Shown piece by piece: positions 48,691 to 58,400 of a stretch of 64,000 bases of DNA; positions within the stretch are counted from its first letter, which is position 1, and every line of letters begins with the position of its first letter. Both the position numbers and the translations under genes were made by a program. The stretch spans positions 49,088 through 113,087 of the forward strand of contig NZ_BOLK01000009.1 in NCBI RefSeq assembly GCF_016861565.1, written 5' to 3'. The stretch is from Secundilactobacillus yichangensis (GTDB taxonomy: Bacteria > Bacillota > Bacilli > Lactobacillales > Lactobacillaceae). Below the pieces are notes generated by a model. It did not search any database and had not been told where the DNA came from. It saw nothing but the letters and a program-made list of their open reading frames with translations.

Positions 48691-50794
48691 AAATAAATCG
48701 CAGACAATTTTGGCTAGCGTTATCAGTTATCGACTAAATAATTTAACGCTAGATCAGGATTTTAAACTATTAATGATTAAACTGGATAACAAAATAAGGT
48801 TGGGAAAGTTTCAAAAGCTATTGAGATCTTGTTCAGTTCAAGCGGTAACCGGCTATCAGCTTAAATATCTCGTCTTGCTGAATAAAGAGACTGATTGGCC
48901 TGTGTTGGAAGGCATGTTAGTTACACAGATTCGTTTTAGTACTATCAGCGAAAATGGCGTTTACCCGAATCAGATATTGCAGTTATTGTTGAATCAACAA
49001 ACCTTAGATGCAGGTAAGGTAAGTAAAGAAAGTTATACAAATGGCTTATACGTTTCTCGTAAAGATATGAAGCATACTTTGCGGGATGGACGTGAGCAAC
49101 GGATAGCGCTTAATATTACAGCTAACTGGGAACACGATTTGGAAATGAAAACCACAACTTTTACAGAGAAGTTAAACCCACAGGCCAGTGATGAACTTTA
49201 TTACTGGAATCAGACGTTTAATCGGATGGAACGTAGTCAAATTGGTAGTACCCACAAGTTGTATAAGAAGGAAAATATATATAATGAAAAGAACAACATT
49301 AAGTTCGTTTCTTTTGAAGAGCTAACAAAATTCGAACAGAGTAAAGTGGGCATTGTACAAGAAATTAAAGCAGCCATCAATAAAAATATGAGCTCTTATT
49401 TGATTGCGGAGATGAATTTTCGTCAATTTCCGTTGGTTAAATACAGTCACCCGAAGCTACCTCAAAAAGAAGATATTTGGCAACTATTGAAGGGACAATC
49501 GATTAATATTTATTTTGACGTAAGTGAGCCATTGACCGGTGCACTAGCCAATGAAATCGTTAATTCTCTTAAACATAGTGCTACTTTAAAATCACTTCAA
49601 ATTCAAGTTAATTTAAGCCAATCGGCAAAATCAGGCTTGAATATTCAAGTTGTTCGAGATGCCAGAAATAATGATGGGGTTAAAGAAGCCTATGAAGTTG
49701 GCACCGCAGAACAGATTATCCAACACATTACAGTCGAAAACTTTGGTCAGATGAATTCTAAAAGTCAAACGTTTAAATGGCGTAGTACAGGAATCTCTGA
49801 TGTTGCAGGCGATAATAAGGTGATTAAGTTAATTCAGGAACTGATCGTTAAACAGGATATTGTACATGAATACATGCGACCGGTAACCAATCAGCTTGTT
49901 TACCTCACGGGGAAGTATCAGTTTTACAAAATTGATTGGTTAGATAAACGTCAAACTCAAGTGATGATCACAAAGTTATGGGTAGAAGAAACCAACCAGC
50001 TAAAATTTAAATCCCAAACGGTTGATGTCAATAATCTAGTTGCGGATGATGAGTTTACTGAAATTGCCAGAGGCATTTTGTCGGTAGTACATCGCAAAAA
50101 AAAGAAGTCTATTTGGGATACTGTGGAATGTGTCATTAAATGTCAGAGTGGATTCGTCATCATTCAGCAAACGCCGAGACAAACCATGATTTCATTGGAC
50201 GAAATTGCTGAGAAAATGGCTGTCAGTGACCCTAATAAAAAAATCCGGCGTTCTACGATGATGACAGAACTTGAAAATCTGCGAAAGAGTCATGAAAGTG
50301 AATTCGATTATCAAGAAGCAGTTGATAAAATGTTAATGGTAATAGGACAGCTAGGCGTTACACCTCAGTTGGGTCAGACTAAGAGCGTTTTAAAAGGGAA
50401 AGGCGTTAATTTTAAAACCGGAAAGGTACAACAGATTAATCAAGAGTTAGAACAACAAGGAGAGTTTGCGTTTGGCAATACGGTTCGACAAAAGCGAAAT
50501 GCAGCTCAGGTTCTTGGACTCCATGGGATAGGCTTGGTTAATATCGATGGTAAATATCATTATTTTGTTGGAACTGATAAAGGGTTAAGACCAAGCCTTG
50601 TGCGTGCTTATCGACTAAGAAGATTGATACCGATTACCGGAGATGGTAGTCAGATACCAGATTTGTTTGAGGATTTATTGGCTATGATGGACGTAGAATT
50701 TGTTCGTAACGGGCAGTATACGGTGTTACCATTTCCGGTAAAGTATCTACGCGAGTACCAAGAATATCAGAAACGACTAGCAGCAAGAAAATAA
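48680..50794 (+). CDS. Putative PIWI-fold (Argonaute/PIWI-RE-like) protein partner of the helicase-nuclease
   Basis: 704-residue protein with no domain recognised with certainty. The last ~80 residues read like the end of a PIWI domain: YHYFVGTDKGLRPSLVRAYR (627–646), a helix (DLFEDLLAMM), an F-V-R strand, then VLPFPVKYLREYQEYQKRL (682–700). This parallels the Argonaute order of display strand, RPSHY-type loop, helix and PAPAYYA-type end. A middle region (275–330) has alternating strands and helices that could be a MID-like Rossmann unit. I cannot see the DEDX catalytic set, so it may be inactive. ATG at 48680 overlaps the helicase stop, implying coupled synthesis; GGGGTG is upstream. Confidence 0.55.
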   Translation: MENKNKSQTILASVISYRLNNLTLDQDFKLLMIKLDNKIRLGKFQKLLRSCSVQAVTGYQLKYLVLLNKETDWPVLEGMLVTQIRFSTISENGVYPNQILQLLLNQQTLDAGKVSKESYTNGLYVSRKDMKHTLRDGREQRIALNITANWEHDLEMKTTTFTEKLNPQASDELYYWNQTFNRMERSQIGSTHKLYKKENIYNEKNNIKFVSFEELTKFEQSKVGIVQEIKAAINKNMSSYLIAEMNFRQFPLVKYSHPKLPQKEDIWQLLKGQSINIYFDVSEPLTGALANEIVNSLKHSATLKSLQIQVNLSQSAKSGLNIQVVRDARNNDGVKEAYEVGTAEQIIQHITVENFGQMNSKSQTFKWRSTGISDVAGDNKVIKLIQELIVKQDIVHEYMRPVTNQLVYLTGKYQFYKIDWLDKRQTQVMITKLWVEETNQLKFKSQTVDVNNLVADDEFTEIARGILSVVHRKKKKSIWDTVECVIKCQSGFVIIQQTPRQTMISLDEIAEKMAVSDPNKKIRRSTMMTELENLRKSHESEFDYQEAVDKMLMVIGQLGVTPQLGQTKSVLKGKGVNFKTGKVQQINQELEQQGEFAFGNTVRQKRNAAQVLGLHGIGLVNIDGKYHYFVGTDKGLRPSLVRAYRLRRLIPITGDGSQIPDLFEDLLAMMDVEFVRNGQYTVLPFPVKYLREYQEYQKRLAARK

Positions 50795-50810
50795 TGAGTC
50801 AAAATAAATA

Positions 50811-50840
50811 GGATCTCGAAAGTTTATTCTTTCGAGATCC
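50811..50840. terminator. Hairpin after the cassette
   Basis: GGATCTCGAAAG / CTTTCGAGATCC perfect 12-bp stem. A weak T-rich stretch follows only on the minus strand, so it may mainly serve the leftward neighbour. Confidence 0.6.
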
Positions 50841-50866
50841 CTAATCAGTATCCAGTAATAATCTTC

Positions 50867-51178
50867 TTAATTATCCCCTGCCGACATCTTTCGCGCATCA
50901 ATCAGACCACTATCCAAGAACCAGTACTGATGCCAATCACCAACCAGAGCGGTGAAAGGCACTGGCTTCTTACCTTGTGCTTCGACCTTTTCAATCAGGT
51001 AATTCCGCAAGATCCAGGGGTCGTTCAGCGAGCTTTGTGTCAGTGTGAATAAGTGGTCTAATTTGGTGAGGCTGATGTGCAGGTTGCTAGCAACTTGTTC
51101 CTTCGTTAAACCGCTGAGTTCAAAATTTTGCTGCAGTTCATTTTGGGTGTTTTTAATTTGTTGTGGGTTTAAAGTCAT
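50867..51178 (-). CDS. DUF2316 family protein
   Basis: 103-residue protein with a predicted helix-turn-helix (LTKEQVASNLHISLTKLDHL) and the DUF2316 pattern (LNDPWILRNYLIEKVEAQGK, then PFTALVGDWHQYWFLD). Function unknown. AAAGGA lies upstream. Directly downstream of the broken amidohydrolase on the same strand, so once part of one operon. Confidence 0.82.
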   Translation of the reverse strand: MTLNPQQIKNTQNELQQNFELSGLTKEQVASNLHISLTKLDHLFTLTQSSLNDPWILRNYLIEKVEAQGKKPVPFTALVGDWHQYWFLDSGLIDARKMSAGDN

Positions 51179-51195
51179 TGTAATCGAGTTCCTTT

Positions 51196-52202
51196 CTAAT
51201 TCAGATGAAAAATTCGTTCGGCATTACCATGCGCAAAGGCTTCTAGCTGAGCAGGCGTCAAGTTAGTATTATCTAGGAAGGTACGGGCGTTCTTAGGCTG
51301 CTTATACGGGTAATCAATTGAGTAGATTAAGTGTTCAGGACCCATTTCGGCGAGTAAGAAATTAAGTTGCGGCTTGCTCAGAATACCGCTAGGGGTGACA
51401 CATAGACGTTATTCCGATAGTAGTCTGAGAAGGATTTTTTCAAACCGGCATAAGCATCAATTTCATCGTCCAACCGTTCCAGGAACATTGGCACGAATTC
51501 ACCCCAGTGACCAGAAACTAGCTTTAAATTAGGTAGTTTGTCGAAAATGCCAGAAACAATCATCCGCATGACCTGGATACCAACGTCCATGTGCCAGCCA
51601 AAGCCGGCAGAGGAGAGGATCCCGGTCACGACGTCAGACCAGTTTTCGTTAGCAAAATAGTGCTGCGTCACATCAGTTGGGATAAACGATGGGTGGAAAT
51701 AGACCGGGACATCTAACTGGCTGGCCATTTCAAAGATCGGGAAGAAGAACGAGTCGTCGAAAAACTTGCCTTGGTAATTCCCTTTGAGTAAAACACCATT
51801 TAAATGTAATTCGTTAACGGCGCGTTGCAATTCAGTAGCGGCAGCCGTCGGGTCACCGACGGGCAGTACGGCTAGTCCGCCAAAACGAGTCGGATTAGTG
51901 GTAATGGCCTTAGCCAGTTCATTATTAGCCTCTTGGCAGAGCTTCACGGCAACCTTGGGGTCCAGATTCTGCGGTGATGAGTTACCGTAAGAAAGAATTT
52001 GCTGATCGATTTCATACTTGTCTATAAATGCGATGCGTTGCTTAGTGACGTCGTACATGATTTCAGGCGTTGGCAGTGTCGTCTGCATGTAGTTTCGCAT
52101 CTTTTTGCTGACGTTTGGCATGGCAGCCTTACCAACGGTTTCGTTGATTACTTGAGTAATTTTAGCGGATTCAAAATGTTCTTCAACAGTGATAATTTTC
52201 AT
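51196..52202 (-). pseudogene. Amidohydrolase_2 (decarboxylase-like) gene with frameshift
   Basis: Related to metal-dependent amidohydrolases such as aminocarboxymuconate-semialdehyde and hydroxybenzoate decarboxylases: VEEHF at the start, VYFHPSF, and SGHWGEFVP late. The open frame starts at 52202 and stops near 51378 in YVSPLAVF, but a second frame continues the homology: GILSKPQLNFLLAEMGPEHL, then SIDYPYKQP and HGNAERIF, ending at 51196. The break lies in a CCCC run at about 51393–51396. One base too few or two too many restores YVSPSGIL. Could also be a sequencing error. Confidence 0.82.
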
Positions 52203-52328
52203 AGTGCCACTCCTTAATGTTTCAAATCAGGTTTGTACTTTCACGCTACATTGAGTATTATAAAGAGCAATAAAGTTGGATGAAAGGAAGATACAAGACA
52301 TATATAGGCCTTGTGTCGCATAAGCAAA

Positions 52329-52898
52329 ATGGCAAGAGCGTTTTTAAATAATCCAATGAAAATTGATCGGCGCAAGCATCGTACCCACGCGAAGTTATTC
52401 AACGCCATAGTGGCCAAGCATCAGGCTGGTGTTGAATACAAGCAGATTGAAATCAAGGAGTTTTGTGAAAGTGCCGGCGTTTCACGGGCCACTTTCTACC
52501 GTCATTATCAAAATTTAGCGGATGTGATCGTGGTTCACTTTCTGATCGTGATTTCAGATTTTGAGAAACAGATCGATGATTTGTCGCAGCCAAACTTTGA
52601 GAATAGCAGCCAGGTTGTAGTATCAGAAATTGAAAATAACCTTGAACTGGTTAAACTGGTTTCTTGGAGCGGTACGCAGAAAAAGGTCCAGTCGGTGTTA
52701 AGCGGAACCGCCCAGCAAATTCTGATTTTACGGGACTATCCAATTGCTAGAAGGCAGTTCGTTAGTGAATTTCTTGGTGGAGCGATTCTGCACTTTGCAC
52801 AAGAAGTTGCGGAGACATCGGAACCAATTCCGCCAGCAGAGGTGCTGGAATTATACCGGATGTTGATCCCTAATGATTTGTCAGATTCGCAACAGTGA
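52329..52898 (+). CDS. TetR family transcriptional regulator
   Basis: Repressor of about 190 residues, with an N-terminal helix-turn-helix (IEIKEFCESAGVSRATFYRHYQ, split here as recognition helix VSRATFYRHY) and a helical ligand domain. Divergent from the amidohydrolase/DUF2316 genes, its likely target. The start is uncertain: an in-frame GTG at 52311, ATG at 52329 and ATG at 52356 are possible, none with a good ribosome-binding site. Confidence 0.8.
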   Translation: MARAFLNNPMKIDRRKHRTHAKLFNAIVAKHQAGVEYKQIEIKEFCESAGVSRATFYRHYQNLADVIVVHFLIVISDFEKQIDDLSQPNFENSSQVVVSEIENNLELVKLVSWSGTQKKVQSVLSGTAQQILILRDYPIARRQFVSEFLGGAILHFAQEVAETSEPIPPAEVLELYRMLIPNDLSDSQQ

Positions 52899-52905
52899 TT
52901 GCAGT

Positions 52906-52948
52906 CAAAAAGAGCGTTAGAAGTCACTTAACCTTCTAACGCTTTTTT
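52906..52948. terminator. Bidirectional terminator between TetR and MarR genes
   Basis: AAAAAGAGCGTTAGAAG / CTTCTAACGCTTTTTT stem-loop serving both convergent genes. Confidence 0.9.
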
Positions 52949-52952
52949 AGAG

Positions 52953-53441
52953 TTATTTTTGATCTTTACGAATTTGATTCAGTGGTGATTGATCATCTGG
53001 TGTGATGATTCCCGCTTTGACCATCAGCCGAATGGCCTCTCGCAAGTGATGAGTCAGGGCAGTTTGTTCAGTTGCGGATAGGTTTTTGGTATGGGATTGA
53101 ATCCGGTTAGCAATCAGCTGGCTATGTTCGCGGATAATGGCTTTACCATGTTCCGTGCCGTACACGTTGACTACTCGGCGATTATCTTCATTATGCCGGC
53201 GCTCAACCAAGTCGCGTTTTTCTAGCGTGGTTATCAGACGAGTGAGTTGCGCACGCGAAATGCCCGTAGTATCAGCCAGTTGACTCATACTGATGCCAAT
53301 TCGGGTATAGACATTCTTTAAGGTAATGGCTTGGAGCCGTGTGAGTCCAAATTCGTCTAACGTTCGATTTTGAGTGATAGCTTGAGTTAAATCGGTAAAT
53401 AGCTGTTCGAGTTCTAATGCATCATTAGTGTTAGCTGCCAT
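52953..53441 (-). CDS. MarR family transcriptional regulator
   Basis: 162-residue winged-helix repressor: recognition region MSQLADTTGISRAQLTRLIT, wing EKRDLVERRHNEDNRRVVNV. AAGGAAG lies upstream of the ATG. Divergent from the SnoaL-like/SDR operon, with a palindrome between them overlapping the likely promoter; autoregulation and control of those genes are inferred. Confidence 0.88.
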   Translation of the reverse strand: MAANTNDALELEQLFTDLTQAITQNRTLDEFGLTRLQAITLKNVYTRIGISMSQLADTTGISRAQLTRLITTLEKRDLVERRHNEDNRRVVNVYGTEHGKAIIREHSQLIANRIQSHTKNLSATEQTALTHHLREAIRLMVKAGIITPDDQSPLNQIRKDQK

Positions 53442-53502
53442 TTCATCACTTCCTTAGTAAGGTCTTGAAATTAATAAATAGTAAACTGATTATAAATAAT
53501 TG

Positions 53503-53517
53503 ACAATTATCAATTGT
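53503..53517. promoter_or_regulatory. MarR operator candidate
   Basis: ACAATT ATC AATTGT palindrome overlapping a TTGACA (-35, 53500–53505) of the rightward promoter; TTGTCAATTATAGAC lies just downstream as a possible second half-site. Confidence 0.55.
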
Positions 53518-53613
53518 AAGTATAAAGTAGATTCTTGTCAATTATAGACTACTTGATATTTTAAATTTAATGATAGTGAAGTTAACGTTTGATTGAAAGG
53601 AACGTGGGTAATA

Positions 53614-54198
53614 ATGAATGATTTTGAAGCAATTAGTCAACTTGTATTGAAGGAACGGATGTATCGTGGTCGACACGTTAAGGAAGCTGCCGATTGTTAT
53701 TTTCCAGATGCTACTGTTACGACTAGCTGGCAAAGCGGGCCGGTTTCAACCTTTTTAGGGAAACAGCCGGCAGATTTTGCCAATTCATTACCCATCGTGG
53801 GGCGTTTTGGCACACCAATCGTACACCAAAACGGGAACCGAGCCTACGTTGAACTTTCATCAACGACCAATCACTGGCAGATGATCAATGGCGTTGAAGC
53901 GGTTATTGAATCCTATATGCGCTTGATCTACCGCGTTGAGAAGCGGAACAATGAATGGAAAATTGTTAACTTAACTTCCATTGATGAAGCTGATAAAATG
54001 CAACCAGCAATTCCTGGTCAAGATCTCAAGGTCAATCCAGATGATGTTGCTAATTTGCGACGCAGCTATCGGTTTCTTGCTTATGGTCGGATCAAAGCCG
54101 GTGGTGAGATAAACCAAGACTTATTGGGAACTGACCGAAAAGCTGATGAAGATGGGCTCTACCAAAAAGCCGAAAATTGGCTTCACGAAAACGATTAA
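53614..54198 (+). CDS. SnoaL-like / NTF2-fold protein
   Basis: 194-residue protein with the NTF2/SnoaL layout: N-terminal helix (RHVKEAADCYFPDATVTTSW), a strand pair AYVELSSTTNHW and YRVEKRNNEWKIVNLTSI. Members are isomerases, hydrolases or ligand binders; activity here unknown. ATG at 53614 follows AAAGGAA. Nineteen bases before the SDR gene, so probably one operon. Confidence 0.78.
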   Translation: MNDFEAISQLVLKERMYRGRHVKEAADCYFPDATVTTSWQSGPVSTFLGKQPADFANSLPIVGRFGTPIVHQNGNRAYVELSSTTNHWQMINGVEAVIESYMRLIYRVEKRNNEWKIVNLTSIDEADKMQPAIPGQDLKVNPDDVANLRRSYRFLAYGRIKAGGEINQDLLGTDRKADEDGLYQKAENWLHEND

Positions 54199-54217
54199 TT
54201 ATAGAAGGAGAATCATT

Positions 54218-54976
54218 ATGGCAGCGGAAAAAACGATTTTGACACTGATCACTGGTGCTGACAAGGGCATTGGTTTTGCCACCGCTCAAGCACTTGGCAA
54301 AAAGGGCCAGCATATTTTACTTGGCGCCCGTAACCAAGAACGTGGTGAAAAAGCTGTTAAACAGCTTAAGGATGACGGGATTAAAGCTGATTTCATTCAA
54401 CTAGACGTTACTGATAAGGCACAGATCAAGGCTGCAGCGGCTAAAATCAAAACTGATTATGGTTATCTCAGCATCTTGATCAATAATGCTGGAATCGCAA
54501 TGGATCACCATCAACCAGCTTCAGAACTCAGTACGGACACCATTCGTCAGGACTTTGATGTGAACTACTTTGGCCTGATCGATGTGACCCAAGCGATGAT
54601 TCCGTTATTAAAGGCTGGTCGTCCAGCTAAAATTATTAACATCTCCAGCAATATGGGTTCCATGGGCTTAGCCAGCGATCCTAATTCTCAATTCTACAAG
54701 GTTAATTCATTGGGCTACCAGTCATCAAAGGCCTCAGTTAACTTTGCTACGATTATTTTCAGCAAGGAGTTAGCAGATGAAGGCATTACGGTCAACTCAG
54801 TTAATCCAGGCTGGACTGCTACTGGTTTTGGCGGCCGTCCAGAGGATGCACCCGCTCCGGCAGGAATGCAAGATGTTGCCACCGGTGCTGCACAGATCAT
54901 CAAGATGGCTAGTTTACCAATTGATGATACTACCACGGGAACCTTTACGGAAAATGCGGGTAAGTTATCTTGGTAA
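54218..54976 (+). CDS. Short-chain dehydrogenase/reductase
   Basis: 252-residue classical SDR: cofactor motif TGADKGIGFA, NNAG, catalytic Ser in INISSNMGSM, YKVNSLGYQSSKAS with Tyr-x-x-x-Lys, and NPGWTATG. Probably NADP-dependent and acting on a small carbonyl; substrate unknown. Start ATG follows AGAAGGAG. In one operon with the SnoaL-like gene under a MarR regulator. Confidence 0.92.
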   Translation: MAAEKTILTLITGADKGIGFATAQALGKKGQHILLGARNQERGEKAVKQLKDDGIKADFIQLDVTDKAQIKAAAAKIKTDYGYLSILINNAGIAMDHHQPASELSTDTIRQDFDVNYFGLIDVTQAMIPLLKAGRPAKIINISSNMGSMGLASDPNSQFYKVNSLGYQSSKASVNFATIIFSKELADEGITVNSVNPGWTATGFGGRPEDAPAPAGMQDVATGAAQIIKMASLPIDDTTTGTFTENAGKLSW

Positions 54977-55022
54977 AGGGTTTTTAAAGTAATTAGTTAA
55001 TTCGAAGGTTCACATGATAATT

Positions 55023-55077
55023 AAGCTTTAAGTTATTGAAATTATAATTAAATTTAATAACTTAAAGCTTTTTTTAT
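55023..55077. terminator. Terminator after the SDR gene
   Basis: AAGCTTTAAGTTATT / AATAACTTAAAGCTT 15-bp stem followed by seven T. Confidence 0.9.
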
Positions 55078-55292
55078 TTCCAACGGTACCTAAATGTTTC
55101 ATATGGAATATTTAAGCACCGTTTACTAGGTTTGTTAGTTTAGATTATTTAATTTGGCCGTAAAAGCTTACTAAAACAAAGTTATTTGATATATAAAAGG
55201 TAACTATGGGAATATCAAAGAAAATATTTTGTGTCAAAACTGTATTTTTATTGAACAATATCAAAAAAAGTGTCCATGAATAAATATTATAG

Positions 55293-55301
55293 TGCTATAA
55301 T
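55293..55301 (+). promoter_or_regulatory. Extended -10 promoter of the Cna_B adhesin
   Basis: TGCTATAAT, no clear -35. Confidence 0.6.
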
Positions 55302-55440
55302 GACCGCATAAAGAGGATTAACTGGGAGAAGTTAATTTTCTTTATGCTTTGTGAAAACTGCTTTTTAAAGTAGAGGGGGTGAATTAATATTGAGGAAGCT
55401 ATTTTCCATAGATTATTTCACAAAAAAGGGGGAGACTTCT

Positions 55441-58400
55441 GTGAAGAAACTTTTGCTGGCTGTTAGTTTTCTACTGGCTATGCTGACACTGCTCATCTTG
55501 CCAGTAACTGCTAATGCTACAGCAAATAATGTGTCTGTTAATACTGCGGTTGCTACCAGTTCCACTAATTCAAGTAAGTGTATATATCCGGCGAACCTGG
55601 GGAAAAACACGAGCACCTTGAATAGTTCAGTAGATCCTCGTACAACTACTAAAGCATCACAGGCGACAGTTACTGATGAACAATCTGAGAAAACGGGAAC
55701 AGCGACAACTGACAATCAATCTGAGAAACTGGAAACGGCAACAACTGATGAACAATCTGAGAAGCCGAATACAGTAACGACTAATGATCAATCTCAAAAG
55801 CCAGCGACGGTAACTCCTGATGTGACAAAGACTCAGAATCCTACAACAGAAGCTGAGAAGACTGATCCTAATCACAGCAATGAATCGTTCAAAGAAGCTG
55901 TTGCGCCTGCAGTTTTCGTGCCAGAAATTAGCTATAAGTCTGGCGAAAAAGGCAAAGATGTTTCTAGTGATGTTACTGTTAATCAACAATTGACGGATAT
56001 TAATGGTAATAACATTGATGGAAGTTATCAGAAAGATATTCATGATGGTGACTTTGTACACTTTCTTTCTAATTTTACTATCAACGATACTGCAGTGCGT
56101 CAGATAAAGAATGGTGATTACTTCAGTGTTAAGCTGCCTGACCAAATAGTGGTCACTGACACATCAGTGTTTCCTTTGATAGATAAGGATTTATCAGGTA
56201 ATCCTGAGATTGGCTCATATCATTTAGTAAAAATTGATGATACTCAAAAACTGGTAAGAGTCACATTTAATGATTATCTGGAGAAGAATACAGGTGTTAC
56301 GGATGTTTCTGCCACTATTGATACTCGTGGTAAAGTAACCGAGGGTAAAAAAACCATCAGTTATCAACAAGGAGGCACAGTTCCTCTTGATGTTAAACCT
56401 GCTCCTAGTGGACAGCCAGTTAGCGGAGATCCTTACCGTGGTAAAGGGCCAATCGTTAAAGAAGGGTATCAAGTTCTTGATGATAATGGTCTTCCAACTG
56501 GTGAAGTTAACTGGACGTTAAATGTTAATATTGATGCTATAGCGGATGCATTAGGTACTGGAACCGTGTCTTCTGATCATGTAATGAAGAATGCTGTTAT
56601 TTATGATAATTTGACTCCAGGGCAAACCGTGGCTCAGGACTCAACGCCGCGTTTGGGTGTCCCAATTTATTTAAGAGACCAAGATGGTAATGTGTTGAGT
56701 ACTACTGATACCGTACTTGGCGTTAATGTAGGTCAAAATGTATCTCTAGCTGATGTTGCTGCTGCTAACGGTGGTGAATCTACTGATAACGTAACTTTTA
56801 CTCAATTTAATGATTACGTTAAGAGTCATTTGGGCTCGTATGGATTCTTCAAGCAGAATAGTAATGGTGACGTTTATGGTCAGTCATACACTGCTGGGCA
56901 GTACACTTTTATCATGAACGTTGGTGACCTTGGTGTTAAGAATAGTGCAGGCAATCAATTAAGTCTGACACAACCGACGTTAGGTTCAAATGAGGATCAG
57001 GTTCGTGATAAAGTTCCGTCTGAAGGAGCAGCTAATGTTGACCAAACTGTTGACGGCTATCATAATTTACTGAAAGCTACCGGAAACTCAGGTATAGCTG
57101 GTTTGCATATTGAATTTCGTATGAATGAAGATGCAACCTTTACGCATGATCTTAGCAATACGGCAATTGTTGCGCATGATGGCACTCAAGACACGTCTAA
57201 AAACTATACAATTCAGTATAGTGGAACAGATAGCGATGTTGAGTTAACGATTGCTCAAGGTGTCATCGAAATTCACAAGTATGGTACCGATAAAGATTCA
57301 AAAGGTGACTACTCTAAACTAGCTGGCGCCGAATTTAAGATTACTAATGCCACTGGTATTATTGTAGCGGATTTAACGACGGATGATAGTGGATCTGCCC
57401 AGACTAACGCTTTATTGAGTGGAACATACACCATTACTGAAGTTAAGCCGGTTAACGGCTATCAGAATACGTTACTAGCTGATGGAGCGGGTAATGTACT
57501 AGGTGATGGCAAATCATACACAGTAACCATTGACCGTAATACTGATAAGCATGGTGTTCTTGTCAATATCTTCAACAAGAAGAACACAACCAATATCGAA
57601 GTAACTAAAACTTGGAATGGCGTACCAACTGGTACAACAACACCAACTGTGACAGCTACTTTGTATGCTAATGGAATAGCAACGACTAAGACTGTGACGC
57701 TAAGCAAGGATAACGGGTATGCAGACAGCTTTAAGGACTTGGATGAAACGGATGCTAACGGCAACAAGATCACCTATAGTGTTAAAGAAGAACCTGTTGC
57801 TGGTTATACTAATAAAAACGTTACAGACACAGATGACCTAATTGCAGTTACTAATGGCAAAGTTGCCTTAGTGAATGACTACATTCCACAAAAGACTAAT
57901 ATCGAAGTAACTAAGACTTGGAATGGTGTACCAACTGGTACAGAAACACCAATTGTGACAGCTACTTTGTATGCTAATGGAACAGCAACGACTAAGACTG
58001 TGACGCTAAGCAAAGATAATGGGTATGCAGACAGCTTTAAGGACTTAGATGAAACGGATGCTAACGGCAACAAAATCGTCTATAGTATTAAAGAAGAACC
58101 TGTTGCTGGTTATACTATTAAAAACGTTACAGACAAAGATGGCCTAATTGCGGTTACTAATGGCAAAGTTGCCTTAGTGAATGAATACATTCCACAAAAG
58201 ACTAACGTCGAAGTAACTAAAACTTGGGTTAATGTACCTGCTAATTCAAGTACACCTGATGTAACGGTTACGTTACTTGCTAACGGAAAAGATACTCAGC
58301 AAACATTGATATTGACAGCTGCAAACCAGTTCCAGGGTAGCTTTAGCAATCTAGATATGATTGATGCTAATGGGCAAGCAATCACCTATAGTGTTAAAGA

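Larger units (their letters stand above)
54977..55440. other. Intergenic region before the Cna_B adhesin
   Basis: Holds the SDR terminator, an AT-rich stretch and the extended -10 promoter at 55293–55301. No gene seen; an alternative upstream start (TTG 55390) for the adhesin lies within it. Confidence 0.65.

Noticed and set aside
55095..55110. TGTTTCATATGGAATA resembling parS
   Set aside because: Three differences from the site at 14852, including the central CG; too far from consensus.
55657..56145. Minus-strand 162-codon open frame with repeated Arg/Cys-rich segments
   Set aside because: It is the antisense reading of the repeats in the adhesin gene.
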